The notes under the pieces are model-generated. The model was not told the origin of the DNA, searched no databases, and saw only the letters and a list, made by a program, of their open reading frames with translations. A stretch of 64,000 nt of DNA from Aciduricibacillus chroicocephali. Its GTDB lineage: Bacteria > Bacillota > Bacilli > Bacillales > Amphibacillaceae. Location: positions 1,564,001 through 1,628,000 of the forward strand of contig NZ_CP129113.1 of assembly GCF_030762805.1 (NCBI RefSeq), in the 5' to 3' direction. Below are positions 52,839 to 63,115 of this stretch, piece after piece (position 1 is the stretch's first letter; each line of letters starts with the position of its first letter). Both the position numbers and the translations under genes were made by a program.

Positions 52839-55478
52839 TTATTTCAATTCTTCCAAGCGTGCTTTTACTTTCGCCTGCTTTTCAAGATAATCTTTTTCTT
52901 TTTGTTTTTCTTCCTCAACAACCTTCTCAGGAGCTTTTGCGATGAAGCCCTGGTTGCCGAGTTTCTTCTGGACACGTTCTACTTCTTTCGTCCATTTCTC
53001 AAGTTCTTTCTCAAGACGAGCAATCTCTTTATCGAAATCAATCAGTCCTTCAAGCGGCAAGAACAATTCAGCACCTGTCACGACAGCGGACATCGCTTTA
53101 GCAGGAGCGTCGACAGCTTCGGCAATTTCCAGTTCACTCGTATTACAGAAGCGTTCAAGATAACTACGTTCGCTGTTTAGCTCATCAACGATTGTCGCGT
53201 TCTCAGCTTGGATCATCAGCTTGATCTGCTTGGACATTGGTGTATCCACTTCAGAGCGGATATTACGGATTGCCTTGATAATTGAAGTAAGACGTTCCAT
53301 TTCCGTAACTGCTTGATCATCCTGGAATTCAGGGTTCACTTTTGGCCATTCAGCTACCGTAATAGATTCGCCCTGATGCGGAAGCTGCTGCCAAATTTCC
53401 TCTGTGATGAACGGCATGAACGGATGCAACATGCGCATTGTCTGATCCAATGTATGAGCTAGAACAGAACGAGTCATTTTCTTTGCCTTCTCATCGTCAC
53501 CGTAAAGTGGCAATTTCGCCATCTCGATATACCAGTCACACAAGTCATCCCAGATGAAGTTGTACAAATGGCGGCCTGCTTCACCGAATTCATATTTATC
53601 CGTGTTGCGTGTCACTTGCTCAATTGTTTCATTCAAGCGTGTAAGAATCCATTTGTCAGCAAGTGATTTCTCACCGGAAAGATCAATGTCTTCATATGTG
53701 AAACCTTCCATGTTCATAAGTGAGAAGCGTGATGCGTTCCACACTTTGTTGGCGAAGTTCCATGTTGATTCAACTTTTTCCCAATGGAAGCGTAAATCCT
53801 GACCCGGTGTTGAACCTGTAAGCAGGAAGTAACGCAATGAATCAGCACCATACTTCTCAATGACATCCATCGGGTCGACACCATTTCCAAGGGACTTGGA
53901 CATTTTGCGTCCTTCTGCATCACGGATAAGACCATGAATCAGAACATCTTTGAAAGGACGCTCGCCAGTGAATTGCTTGGACTGGAAGATCATGCGTGAA
54001 ACCCAGAAGAAGATAATGTCATAACCTGTTACGAGTACATCTGTCGGGAAGTAGCGCTTGAAGTCCGGTGCTTCTTCATCCGGCCAGCCCATTGTTGAAA
54101 ACGGCCAAAGTGCGGAAGAGAACCATGTGTCAAGAACATCTTCATCTTGCTTCCAGTTCTCGGCATCAGCTGGTGCTTCCATGCCTACATGGATCTCACC
54201 TGTTTCCTTATGATACCAAGCCGGAATGCGGTGCCCCCACCAAAGCTGACGGGAAATACACCAGTCACGGATATTCTCCATCCAGCGCAAATACGTCTTC
54301 TCAAAACGATCTGGCACGAAGTTCACTTTGCCTTCCGACTGCTGCATTGCTACAGCTTCGTCAGCAAGCGGCTGCATGTTTACGAACCACTGTGTTGAAA
54401 GATAAGGCTCAACGACTGCACCACTGCGTTCTGAATGACCAACTTGATGGACGTGATCTTCAATTTCAAACAGAACGTTCATATCTTGCAAGTCTTTTAT
54501 GATTTGCTTACGGCATTCGAAACGGTCCAGTCCTTCGTACTTGCCAGCACGTGCGTTCATTGTGCCATCTTCATTCATAACAAGAATGCGCTCAAGATTG
54601 TGTCGATTACCAATTTCAAAGTCATTCGGGTCATGTGCAGGTGTAATCTTAACCGCTCCGGAACCAAATTCCATATCGACATAATCATCTGCAACAATCT
54701 CAATCTCACGGCCGACGATTGGCAAAATTACCTTTTTGCCGATGAGGTGCTTGTAGCGCTCGTCTTCAGGATGAACGGCAACAGCAGTATCTCCAAGCAT
54801 TGTCTCTGGTCGAGTCGTTGCAATTTCAATTGTTTCATCAGAATCTTTGATTGGATAGCGCAAATGGTAGAACTTGCCCTGCACTTCTTCATAGATAACT
54901 TCAATATCAGAGAGTGCTGTTTTCGTAGCCGGATCCCAGTTAATGATGTATTCACCGCGGTAGATAAGTCCTTTTTCATAAAGGGTTACGAATACTTTGC
55001 GTACCGCTTCAGAAAGACCTTCATCCATTGTGAAACGCTCACGTGAATAGTCGAGGCCAAGGCCCATCTTCTCCCATTGCTTGCGGATGAATCCTGCATA
55101 CTCTTCTTTCCATTCCCAAACAGTATCAAGGAACTTCTCGCGCCCAAGGTCGTAGCGGCTCTTGCCTTCTTCGCGTAGTTTTGCCTCAACTTTTGCCTGT
55201 GTCGCAATACCGGCATGGTCCATTCCCGGAAGCCAGAGGACGTCGTAGCCCTGCATACGCTTCATACGTGAAATCGTATCTTGCATTGTCGTATCCCAGG
55301 CATGTCCCAAATGGAGCTTTCCTGTAACGTTCGGCGGCGGAATGACAATTGTGAACGGTTCTTTGTCAAGATCCTGCCCTGCTTCAAAGAACTTGCCATC
55401 TAGCCAGAATTGATAACGGTTTTCTTCAACTTCCCCCGGATTGTACTTCGGAGGCAGTGATGTCTGTTTTTCTTCCAT
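52839..55478 (-). CDS. valS: valyl-tRNA synthetase
   Basis: 879-residue class I ValRS. HIGH motif region [14 protein letters not shown] (about residues 49-62), CP1 editing domain at about 190-340, KMSKS in [14 protein letters not shown] (about 525), anticodon-binding domain, and the C-terminal coiled-coil arm ([20 protein letters not shown]) that grips the tRNA elbow. Length is normal. A T-box leader precedes it. Confidence 0.97.
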   Translation of the reverse strand: MEEKQTSLPPKYNPGEVEENRYQFWLDGKFFEAGQDLDKEPFTIVIPPPNVTGKLHLGHAWDTTMQDTISRMKRMQGYDVLWLPGMDHAGIATQAKVEAKLREEGKSRYDLGREKFLDTVWEWKEEYAGFIRKQWEKMGLGLDYSRERFTMDEGLSEAVRKVFVTLYEKGLIYRGEYIINWDPATKTALSDIEVIYEEVQGKFYHLRYPIKDSDETIEIATTRPETMLGDTAVAVHPEDERYKHLIGKKVILPIVGREIEIVADDYVDMEFGSGAVKITPAHDPNDFEIGNRHNLERILVMNEDGTMNARAGKYEGLDRFECRKQIIKDLQDMNVLFEIEDHVHQVGHSERSGAVVEPYLSTQWFVNMQPLADEAVAMQQSEGKVNFVPDRFEKTYLRWMENIRDWCISRQLWWGHRIPAWYHKETGEIHVGMEAPADAENWKQDEDVLDTWFSSALWPFSTMGWPDEEAPDFKRYFPTDVLVTGYDIIFFWVSRMIFQSKQFTGERPFKDVLIHGLIRDAEGRKMSKSLGNGVDPMDVIEKYGADSLRYFLLTGSTPGQDLRFHWEKVESTWNFANKVWNASRFSLMNMEGFTYEDIDLSGEKSLADKWILTRLNETIEQVTRNTDKYEFGEAGRHLYNFIWDDLCDWYIEMAKLPLYGDDEKAKKMTRSVLAHTLDQTMRMLHPFMPFITEEIWQQLPHQGESITVAEWPKVNPEFQDDQAVTEMERLTSIIKAIRNIRSEVDTPMSKQIKLMIQAENATIVDELNSERSYLERFCNTSELEIAEAVDAPAKAMSAVVTGAELFLPLEGLIDFDKEIARLEKELEKWTKEVERVQKKLGNQGFIAKAPEKVVEEEKQKEKDYLEKQAKVKARLEELK

Positions 55479-55514
55479 GGTAGTGCTCCCTTCCTAATGC
55501 GATGCATGACACCC

Positions 55515-55785
55515 CGGCAAAATAAAAAATCCTTCTCATCCCCAAAAAAGGACGAAAAGGATTCCGCGGTTCCACCTTTATTTACAGGCATAAAAATGCC
55601 GGTACACTCATGCAAGTTGTAACGGAACTTCTCCGGTCTGCCCCTACTGAATCAAGTTCAGGGCATCTGCTCGGCGGGCGACTTTCTGGAAATCCAGCTG
55701 AAGAACTCTCAGTCAAGGCTCTTCTCCCTGTGAAACTGCAACGATCCATACTACTCCCGCTTCCATGCATTTATCGCTTTGGTCT
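55515..55785 (-). promoter_or_regulatory. T-box leader (Val) controlling valS
   Basis: Minus-strand leader with CAGGGAGAAGAGCC, a specifier context GAAAGTCG giving GTC (Val) at 55680-55682, the T-box AAAGGTGGAACCGCGG (about 55564-55580), and a terminator AATCCTTTTCGTCC / ATGAGAAGGATTTTTT ending near 55526. The bulge reads UGGA rather than the UGGU expected for tRNA(Val) with discriminator A. The remaining 120 bases to the ysxE stop show no feature. Confidence 0.9.
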
Positions 55786-55791
55786 GCCTGT

Positions 55792-55821
55792 ATTTTACCG
55801 TAACTCTCTGGTAAAAAGCAA
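55792..55821 (-). promoter_or_regulatory. probable sigma-A promoter of valS
   Basis: TTGCTT (55816-55821) and TAAAAT (55792-55797) on the minus strand with an 18-base spacer, just upstream of the T-box. Confidence 0.55.
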
Positions 55822-55936
55822 GCTGCATTCACAAAGTCCAGGAACTCAAGCATAAAATGAAAAAAACAGATGAAAGCAGGTGGTCATCATATCACGACAA
55901 TACCGTTACAAATTGCCGCCATGGGCGTTTACATGC

Positions 55937-57055
55937 CTATGTGTCATTGAGCGTGCGGTCGTTCCGATCCTCATCTTCCAGGTGTTCCGTACGCTCTTCC
56001 TGCCCACTACGTTCGACATTCTCTTGCTTGGCTTCATCACTGGTCTCTTCTTCGCGTTCTACTTGCGCTGGATTTGACAAGTCATCATTGCTGCTTTGCC
56101 ATTCTTGGACAAAATTAAGCCCAAACATCATGACACGGAAATGTGCATTTAACCCTTCCACTGCTTCAAGCATGGAAACGGCTGAAGGATTTGCATCAAA
56201 CCGGCGAACCCAGTTTAAATAAGGCATAGGGTCCAGAAGGCAAATCGATAGATGGCATCTTTCAAGGTCAGACAATTCATTTGCCGCTTCATATTCCCGA
56301 TATGCCGCAATGTACTGGTCGCGTCTCATGAAGCACTCTGTCTTCATCAGCTCACTGCGGAAAAAATGATGCAGATCATCTGTCGCGTTGCCGCTCCGAG
56401 CGTTCTCCCAGTTAACAAATAAAGGTGTCGTTCCATTCAAAAAGTGCTCACTTGATAGCCGGCCATGCACAACACTCGTATGCCAATCGCCTTGTTCAAT
56501 TAAACTTGAGAGCTGTTCAAGCTGCTTAATATGTTCGGCGCAAACTCTGTCTGCTTCCATATACTGCGTACAGAAGCTGAGTTCAAAAGGAGACATATAA
56601 TGTCTTGTTTCGCATTTCTCAATGTGCTTTAAGAGCTGATTACGCAGCGTACCGATATTTTTCTTACATGTATTCACGGATCCCAGCCATGCCTCAGCTT
56701 TCGGCATGGCTGGCTCTTTTGTTTTCCGATGGATATGACCAATCGTCTTCAGCAATTGATCGGGCTTAGGATAGCTCGCATCAATCCAGGGCATTAGATA
56801 ATAGACGTCTTCATTCATGCTTACAGAAGGAAATCCGTCTAAAGTCATATAGACTGGAAGCACGCCGCGCATTGTACCGATTGCAGCTTCATTGTGCAAA
56901 CCTTGCCACAATGATTCGTCACGGATGGATGCCGTCCTTTTTTTCAAAGCATAGCTTCTGCTGCCGCATGTCGCTTTGAACAGGCGGCTTGTAATTTGCT
57001 CCATTTCGTTTGCTTCCAGACCATATCTTAAAAGTAGTTCCCTCTCCATATCCAT
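55937..57055 (-). CDS. ysxE: spore coat protein YsxE (CotS-like kinase fold)
   Basis: 372-residue protein of the CotS/aminoglycoside-phosphotransferase-like family, located on the coat in B. subtilis and dependent on SpoVID. Kinase-fold landmarks are SRLFKATCGSRSYALKK (about 22-38), VVHGRLSSEHFLN (about 198-210, a changed HGDLxxxN catalytic loop with Arg for Asp) and FVNWENARSGN (about 216). The altered loop suggests it is not an active kinase. The last 45 residues are strikingly acidic. It lies 25 bases after spoVID and shares its operon. Confidence 0.88.
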   Translation of the reverse strand: MDMERELLLRYGLEANEMEQITSRLFKATCGSRSYALKKRTASIRDESLWQGLHNEAAIGTMRGVLPVYMTLDGFPSVSMNEDVYYLMPWIDASYPKPDQLLKTIGHIHRKTKEPAMPKAEAWLGSVNTCKKNIGTLRNQLLKHIEKCETRHYMSPFELSFCTQYMEADRVCAEHIKQLEQLSSLIEQGDWHTSVVHGRLSSEHFLNGTTPLFVNWENARSGNATDDLHHFFRSELMKTECFMRRDQYIAAYREYEAANELSDLERCHLSICLLDPMPYLNWVRRFDANPSAVSMLEAVEGLNAHFRVMMFGLNFVQEWQSSNDDLSNPAQVEREEETSDEAKQENVERSGQEERTEHLEDEDRNDRTLNDT

Positions 57056-57080
57056 TTCGCTTCACCTCGCAAAACTGCTT

Positions 57081-58877
57081 CTACGCATTTGCCTCGCGGG
57101 GAACAGGGATGTAAATAAGCTGTCCGGCGCCAAGGTTCTCGTTATCTAAACGGTTATGCTGCAACAAGCGAGAAACCGGAATTTCGTATCTTTCGGCAAT
57201 AGACTCTATTGTATCCTTCTCCTGGACAATGTATAGACGCATTCTCGTAAAGCCTTCTTCATTATCTCTTCCGAACAGATCTGTCAAATTACCAAGATCC
57301 GCACCTTCTTCATCTGGCTTTTGAGCGTGGATTCCAGTTTCAGTACGCTGCTTCTTGTACACAGGAGACTCTTGTTGTTCTGACTCTTCTTGTTCCGACT
57401 CTGCTTGCTCTGGTCGATTTACTGCCTCAGAAGACTCATCAGCATCAGCTGAAGGCGTGCTTTCTTGTTCGACAGCTGACTCTTGATTTGCTTCCGGTTG
57501 CTGTTGCTGTTCAATGCGTCCCTGAACAGCTGGAGCTTCTTTAACATCCTCTGCCTCGCCGACTGGTTCAGACGCTGATATTTTTACTTCATCCGATTCT
57601 GTTTGTTCTTCTTGTCTTGGTTGCTCTTCTGCAGAAGGTGCCTGATTTTCAGTCTCTGCTTCTGTTTGCAGTTCAGAAGGCTCTTGATCTCTTGCTTCTG
57701 CTTGCTCTTCTTGTTTCCGCGCCTCGGCCTGATCTCTAGCTGCTGTAAAAGCAAGTTCCTGTGATGTTGATTCCGCTTCAGACAAATTTTGATCATTCTC
57801 TACTGCACTAGGGGCTTCTTCCTGTTGTGGCTTTGCCTCCTCTGCAGAAGGTTCCGAGTCCAATCTCACTTCTTCTCGTTCAACCTTTTCAGCTTTACTG
57901 TTTAGATTCAATGCAGGTTCCTGCTCTTCTTCTGCTTGTTGTTCGGAGCGGGCAAGTTCACAGCTTTCTTCGCTTAGAGATGCTTGATCGTTCTCTTCCG
58001 GAGTAGAGTTATTAGATAGCTCTAAACGGTGTTCAGAAGCTTCACTAGCAAGTTCCGTTTCACAGTTATTAGATTGTTTCGCTTCATCAGTTTGTTCGGA
58101 GTTCTCTGCGGAGTACCGGTCTGTAGAATTCGCTGGCTCGGACTGCTTTGCATTTTGTTTAGGTATTTCTTGTTCCGGAGTTAAAAAAGCTGACTGCAAC
58201 GTATTTGATTGATTGTCCGCCAATGCCTCTGGCTCTTCATCTCTTCTAGATGCAGATGGCTCGATCTCTTCTGCCTCCGGGATAATATCAAAATCAAACT
58301 GTGGCAGCTGGTCGCTGAAAGTCGCGAGCTTGCCCATCAACTCTTCAAGCGCATCTGCTCCAATATCCTCCGCTCCAAAGAACGGCAATGGCAAATCTTT
58401 TTCTTCTGTCAAGAGTTCTGGTTCAGAGCGTTGCTCTTCCGGAAGAATTCCCCTGATTTCGATTGAAGCAAGTAAATTCAAGCGATCATTTGAAGGGAAA
58501 TCATAGTCAAAAGTTGTTACTTGTACTTTGATTTCGTTCAAATCTTCCACTCTATCATGGGGGATGGAAATTTCAATTGGAAAATGATGCAGGAATGTAA
58601 GCTCTCCATCTTCTGTCTCACTCACTTCCTCTACACGCCGTATTGCCTGATCGTCCTCTTCCTCGTCGATAGGTACATAATCGGCATGACCATTCTCCCC
58701 GCGGCGGTATTCTCCTTTCAATTCTATGACACCGCGCAGCTGAACATATTCTGCTGGAGAATGGACGGAGATAATCGGCTCAAGAGAAATGCTGACCATC
58801 TCGCCGACTTCCTCTCCGCTCCGGAAATACAAGGATTCATTTAAATCAAAGCTGAATGCAGCTTGGTCTCTACTCAT
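57081..58877 (-). CDS. spoVID: stage VI sporulation protein SpoVID
   Basis: 598-residue coat morphogen for spore encasement. The N-terminal domain (residues 1-180: SRDQAAFSFDLNESLYF ... SIEIRGILPEE) is conserved. A very long Glu/Gln/Ser/Ala-rich low-complexity region runs about 190-530. A C-terminal LysM is at about 550-596 (RLYIVQEKDTIESIAERY ... GQLIYIP). It binds SafA and SpoIVA. ATG 58877 was chosen for its match to the SpoVID N-terminus; ribosome site GGGGCG. The linker length is likely variable among strains. Confidence 0.92.
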   Translation of the reverse strand: MSRDQAAFSFDLNESLYFRSGEEVGEMVSISLEPIISVHSPAEYVQLRGVIELKGEYRRGENGHADYVPIDEEEDDQAIRRVEEVSETEDGELTFLHHFPIEISIPHDRVEDLNEIKVQVTTFDYDFPSNDRLNLLASIEIRGILPEEQRSEPELLTEEKDLPLPFFGAEDIGADALEELMGKLATFSDQLPQFDFDIIPEAEEIEPSASRRDEEPEALADNQSNTLQSAFLTPEQEIPKQNAKQSEPANSTDRYSAENSEQTDEAKQSNNCETELASEASEHRLELSNNSTPEENDQASLSEESCELARSEQQAEEEQEPALNLNSKAEKVEREEVRLDSEPSAEEAKPQQEEAPSAVENDQNLSEAESTSQELAFTAARDQAEARKQEEQAEARDQEPSELQTEAETENQAPSAEEQPRQEEQTESDEVKISASEPVGEAEDVKEAPAVQGRIEQQQQPEANQESAVEQESTPSADADESSEAVNRPEQAESEQEESEQQESPVYKKQRTETGIHAQKPDEEGADLGNLTDLFGRDNEEGFTRMRLYIVQEKDTIESIAERYEIPVSRLLQHNRLDNENLGAGQLIYIPVPREANA

Positions 58878-58951
58878 AAAAATCGCCCCGTTCCATAAAG
58901 ATATTTCATTCTGCACCCCCATTCTATTCACTGGTAAAATAGTTTATGACA

Positions 58952-58988
58952 TAAAAAAGAGCCATTCCTATATGTGGAATGGCTCTTT
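58952..58988 (-). terminator. intrinsic terminator after hemL
   Basis: AAAGAGCCATTCC / GGAATGGCTCTTT stem with TTT tail on the minus strand. Confidence 0.9.
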
Positions 58989-58996
58989 CAGCATAA

Positions 58997-60286
58997 CTAT
59001 TTTTTCAATTTCGCAAAAGTGCGGTCAATCGCTTCTACTGTCTTTTCGATATCTTCATCTGTGTGAGCTGTTGAGAGGAACAGACCTTCAAATTGTGATG
59101 GTGGCAGGAAGATCCCTTCTTCTGCCATCGCACGATAATAGGAACTGAACCGCTCCAAATCAGAAGTGCTTGCTGTTGCAAAATCAACAACATCCTGATG
59201 TGTGAAGAAGACTCCGAACATTGAACCGGCACGGTTGATTTGCAATGGAATGTCATATTTTTCGGAAGCGACACGGAATCCTTCAGCGAGGCGATCGACT
59301 TTTTTGTTAATCTCCTCATATGTTTCCGGTGTCAAAGCTTTCAATGTTTCATACCCTGCAGTCATCGCGAGCGGGTTTCCTGAAAGTGTACCCGCCTGAT
59401 AAATATCGCCTGCTGGTGCAATTCGTTCCATGATTTCACGTTTACCACCATAAGCACCTACAGGAAGACCTCCGCCAATTACTTTACCGAGGCATGTCAG
59501 ATCAGGTGTGACACCAAAGTAACCCTGTGCACAATTGTAACCGACACGGAAGCCAGTCATCACTTCATCAAAGATTAGCAATGTTCCGTTCTGCTCAGTG
59601 ATTGTACGCAACTCTTGAAGGAAATCATTGCGTTGCGGCACGACGCCCATATTACCTGCTACAGGTTCAACGATAACACCAGCAATGTCATCTCCGAACT
59701 GCTTGAAAGCTTCACGAACGCTGTCCATATCGTTATATGGAACTGTGATCGTATTTTTCGCAATACCTTCTGGCACACCAGGACTGTCAGGAAGGCCTAG
59801 TGTAGCAACACCGGAACCTGCCTTGATCAGCAAGGAGTCACCATGACCGTGGTAGCAGCCTTCAAATTTCAAAATGAGATTGCGTCCTGTGTAACCACGC
59901 GCAAGACGGAGAACACTCATCGTAGCTTCTGTTCCTGAATTGACCATACGAACCATTTCCACAGAAGGGACACGGTCGATGACAAGCTTCGCCAGTTCGT
60001 TCTCAAGCAATGTTGGCGCACCAAAACTTGTCCCTTTTTCAGCTGCTTTTTTCAAAGCTTCAACAACATGATCAGCTGCATGGCCCAAAATGAGCGGACC
60101 CCAGCTAAGTACATAGTCAATATATTCATTGCCATCGATATCACGGATATGCGAACCTTTACCACTTTCCATGAAAATCGGATCCATGCCAACAGAACGG
60201 AATGCGCGTACAGGCGAGTTCACTCCGCCTGGCATGAGATCAACAGCCTCTTTGTATGCGTCAATAGATTGATTGAACTGTTTCAA
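58997..60286 (-). CDS. hemL: glutamate-1-semialdehyde 2,1-aminomutase
   Basis: 429-residue PLP enzyme making 5-aminolevulinate from glutamate-1-semialdehyde, third step after HemA. The PLP lysine lies in [17 protein letters not shown] (about residue 268), and [19 protein letters not shown] precedes it. The start is TTG 60286 seven to eight bases after AGGTG. Last gene of hemACDBL; a terminator follows. Confidence 0.96.
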   Translation of the reverse strand: MKQFNQSIDAYKEAVDLMPGGVNSPVRAFRSVGMDPIFMESGKGSHIRDIDGNEYIDYVLSWGPLILGHAADHVVEALKKAAEKGTSFGAPTLLENELAKLVIDRVPSVEMVRMVNSGTEATMSVLRLARGYTGRNLILKFEGCYHGHGDSLLIKAGSGVATLGLPDSPGVPEGIAKNTITVPYNDMDSVREAFKQFGDDIAGVIVEPVAGNMGVVPQRNDFLQELRTITEQNGTLLIFDEVMTGFRVGYNCAQGYFGVTPDLTCLGKVIGGGLPVGAYGGKREIMERIAPAGDIYQAGTLSGNPLAMTAGYETLKALTPETYEEINKKVDRLAEGFRVASEKYDIPLQINRAGSMFGVFFTHQDVVDFATASTSDLERFSSYYRAMAEEGIFLPPSQFEGLFLSTAHTDEDIEKTVEAIDRTFAKLKK

Positions 60287-60309
60287 AAGACTTCACCTCG
60301 GGACAGTTT

Positions 60310-61299
60310 TTAGTTATTTTCTTCCTGCAGCCATTTCGCCGCATCTTTCGCATGGTAAGTGATGATCATATTGGCACCTGCTCGCTTCATCGATAGAAGT
60401 GTCTCAAGGACAACACGTTTTTCATCGATCCAGCCATTCAGTGCAGCAGCTTTGACCATCGCATATTCGCCGCTCACATTATAGGCGACAAGCGGGACAT
60501 TGCTCATATTGCGCACTTCACGCATGACATCAAGATAAACAAGTGAAGGCTTTACGATTAGCATGTCCGCACCTTCAGCAAGGTCTGTCTCAGCCTCTTT
60601 CAATGCTTCCAGGCGGTTCGCCGGGTCCATCTGATAAGTCTTGCGATCACCGAATTGTGGTGTAGAATCTGCTGCATCGCGGAAAGGACCGTAGTATGCC
60701 GATGCGTATTTCACTGCATAAGACATAATTGGAATCTCTTTAAAACCAGCTTCATCAAGTGCAGCACGGATCACTTTTACAAATCCGTCCATCATATTGG
60801 AAGGTGCGATAATATCTGCTCCTGCCTTTGCCTGGGAAACGGCTGTTTTCGCAAGCAGTTCAAGGGACTCGTCGTTTTCAACATCGCCATCGTGCACGAC
60901 ACCGCAATGGCCATGTGAAGTATATTCGCACAAGCATGTATCAGCTACAACGAGCAACTCAGGATCAACTTCCTTCGCTTTGCGTGTTGCCCGCTGAATA
61001 ATACCTTCGTCGGAAAACGCACCGGAACCTTGCTCATCTTTCTCATTCGGCACACCAAAGAAAATGACAGAGCGAATTCCTAGTGCCTTCACTTCCTGAA
61101 GCTCTTTTTCCAGAAGGTCAAGTGTAATTTGGAAAACACCCGGCATGGAAGATACTTCGTTTTTCGTATTTTCACCTTCCAAAATGAATATCGGATAGAT
61201 GAAGTCTGTTGCATGCAAATGTGTTTCTCTTACTAAGTCTCGCATCGCAGCAGATGAACGCAATCTGCGGTGTCTTCTGAATTTCATATCTTCTGCCAT
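60310..61299 (-). CDS. hemB: delta-aminolevulinic acid dehydratase
   Basis: 329-residue porphobilinogen synthase. Zinc cysteines are in [16 protein letters not shown] (about residues 118-133), and Schiff-base lysines in [15 protein letters not shown] (about 198) and [13 protein letters not shown] (about 250). Metal ligands imply the zinc-dependent form. It lies six bases after hemD and precedes hemL. Confidence 0.96.
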   Translation of the reverse strand: MAEDMKFRRHRRLRSSAAMRDLVRETHLHATDFIYPIFILEGENTKNEVSSMPGVFQITLDLLEKELQEVKALGIRSVIFFGVPNEKDEQGSGAFSDEGIIQRATRKAKEVDPELLVVADTCLCEYTSHGHCGVVHDGDVENDESLELLAKTAVSQAKAGADIIAPSNMMDGFVKVIRAALDEAGFKEIPIMSYAVKYASAYYGPFRDAADSTPQFGDRKTYQMDPANRLEALKEAETDLAEGADMLIVKPSLVYLDVMREVRNMSNVPLVAYNVSGEYAMVKAAALNGWIDEKRVVLETLLSMKRAGANMIITYHAKDAAKWLQEENN

Positions 61300-61305
61300 C
61301 GTTCA

Positions 61306-62073
61306 TCAATCCTTTCCTGTAACAGCATGCCCCATCACGGAAACCATGCCTTCTATTGTAAACTCATCCGGTACGATGATATCGGCAAATCCACATGATT
61401 CTGCTTTCTCAGCAGTTGTCGTACCAATGCAGCAAATACTCGTATCTAAAAGATGAGGCAGCCCACCAAGGTCTATAAATGCTTCAATTGTAGATGGGCT
61501 AGTAAATGTGATAAACGCAAACTCATTTTCATCTAGTGTTTCGGTCAGTTTGCTGCCAATACTTTTATTATAAACAGTTTCATATACTTCAAGCGAATCA
61601 AACGCAATATTCTCGCGGCCGAACAGATGTGGCAGCACATCGCGGGAGCGTGACCCGCGGACGAGCAGGATTGTACCTGGACGTGGATGTTTACGGAGAA
61701 ATTCATGACCCATCGTTTCTGCATCATATACTGACGGGATGAAATCAGCGTGTTTGCCATGCTCTTTTAATGCGTTCTCAGTTTTGTGACCGACAACGCC
61801 AATTTTCGCTGATGCGAATCGGTTCGCCGGTATTTTCAACGCCTCAAGTTGTCTAAAAAAGCAATCAACCCCATTTGCACTCGTAAATAAAATCCAGCTG
61901 TACGAATCAAGTCTTTGCCAAATCGGCAAATTTTCTGCACGCTGTGAGCAATTTATTTCAAGAAGGGGTAGCTCAACCGGAATGCCACCGGCCAAAGCAA
62001 TTTGCCTGGAAAAAGCCTTTGCCTGGGATGCCTCTCTCGTCACAAGAATCTTCTTGCCTTGGAGAGGTTTCAT
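61306..62073 (-). CDS. hemD: uroporphyrinogen-III synthase
   Basis: 255-residue HemD fold with two alternating alpha/beta lobes; recognisable segments are [16 protein letters not shown] at the start, [15 protein letters not shown] (about 90) and [16 protein letters not shown] (about 175). Sequence conservation is low, as usual for the family, and the call leans on position between hemC and hemB. ATG overlaps the hemC stop (ATGA). Confidence 0.93.
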   Translation of the reverse strand: MKPLQGKKILVTREASQAKAFSRQIALAGGIPVELPLLEINCSQRAENLPIWQRLDSYSWILFTSANGVDCFFRQLEALKIPANRFASAKIGVVGHKTENALKEHGKHADFIPSVYDAETMGHEFLRKHPRPGTILLVRGSRSRDVLPHLFGRENIAFDSLEVYETVYNKSIGSKLTETLDENEFAFITFTSPSTIEAFIDLGGLPHLLDTSICCIGTTTAEKAESCGFADIIVPDEFTIEGMVSVMGHAVTGKD

Positions 62074-63002
62074 TGGCTCTCATTCTCCGCTTTTACGCGC
62101 TCTACAATATCTTTTGCTCCTCGAGCGATGAGTTTATCTGCAGCAATCTTACCAGCTTCCTGCGGCGTGGCGGCGCGTACTGTCTCTTTTAACATTGTGG
62201 AACCATCTGGTGTACCGACAAATGCTGTAAGTACAACCTCTTCCCCTTCCAAATGAGCAAAACCACCGATAGGAATTTGGCAGCCACCTTCCAGAAGACG
62301 GAGGAAAGTACGCTCTGCCTCCACTGTCCGTGTCGTATATTCGTCATTAATCCGATCGAGCAATTCTAGAAGTTCTTTATCATCTACACGAGATTCAATT
62401 GCGAGTGCACCTTGGCCAACTGCAGGAATACATACTTCCGGATCAAGATATTCTGTAATCATGTCTTCACTTTTACCGACGCGCTTCAACCCTGAAACAG
62501 CAAGAATGATTGCATCATAATCCTCTTCTTCCATCTTGCGCATGCGTGTTTCGATATTACCGCGAATCCATTTAATGTTCAGGTCAGGCCTCGCCTGCAA
62601 CAATTGCGCGGAACGGCGCAGACTGCTCGTGCCGACAATTGCTCCTTCCGGCAGTTCCATCAGTTTCTTACCGCTTTTGGAAATGAAAGCATCCCGATGA
62701 TCTTCACGTACAGGAATACAGCTGATCATCAATCCATCCGGCAAGATTGCAGGCATGTCTTTCATACTGTGTACGGCAAAATCAATTTCCTTATCATACA
62801 TTGCCTGTTCAATTTCTTTGACAAAGAGCCCCTTACCACCGACTTTGTTCAAAGTGACATCGAGAATCCGATCCCCGCGTGTGACGATTTTTTTAAGTTC
62901 AAATTCATTTTGCACGCCAGCTTTTTTCAACTGGTCGATGACCCACTCCGTCTGTGTAACAGCAAGATTGCTTTTTCTCGTTCCTACAATGATTTTGCGC
63001 AT
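62070..63002 (-). CDS. hemC: hydroxymethylbilane synthase
   Basis: 310-residue porphobilinogen deaminase. Substrate-binding arginines are in [18 protein letters not shown] (about 128-145), and the dipyrromethane cysteine in [15 protein letters not shown] (about 241). It begins [27 protein letters not shown] precedes ATG. In B. subtilis hemX separates it from hemA; here only 113 bases do. Confidence 0.97.
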   Translation of the reverse strand: MRKIIVGTRKSNLAVTQTEWVIDQLKKAGVQNEFELKKIVTRGDRILDVTLNKVGGKGLFVKEIEQAMYDKEIDFAVHSMKDMPAILPDGLMISCIPVREDHRDAFISKSGKKLMELPEGAIVGTSSLRRSAQLLQARPDLNIKWIRGNIETRMRKMEEEDYDAIILAVSGLKRVGKSEDMITEYLDPEVCIPAVGQGALAIESRVDDKELLELLDRINDEYTTRTVEAERTFLRLLEGGCQIPIGGFAHLEGEEVVLTAFVGTPDGSTMLKETVRAATPQEAGKIAADKLIARGAKDIVERVKAENESQ

Positions 63003-63056
63003 AAATACCGTTTCCCCCTCAGCAGTATGTCAAAATGAAATGATTTCATATGAATG

Positions 63057-63098
63057 AACCAGAGGCTGCCTTATCCTGTGCGGCAGGCGCCTCTGGTT
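63057..63098. other. strong hairpin between hemA and hemC
   Basis: AACCAGAGGCTGCC (63057-63070) pairs with GGCAGGCGCCTCTGGTT (63082-63098), with a small bulge. On the minus strand the tail is CATTCATATG, not a T-run, so it is not a normal terminator for hemA; on the plus strand T6 follows it. It may partly attenuate hemA read-through or stabilise the processed ends. Confidence 0.6.
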
Positions 63099-63115
63099 CG
63101 ATTTTTTAAAAAGTC

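Noticed and set aside
55857-56222. Small plus-strand gene beginning MKKTDESRW
   Set aside because: Most of it overlaps the 3' end of ysxE in antisense, and no convincing ribosome site or homology is seen.
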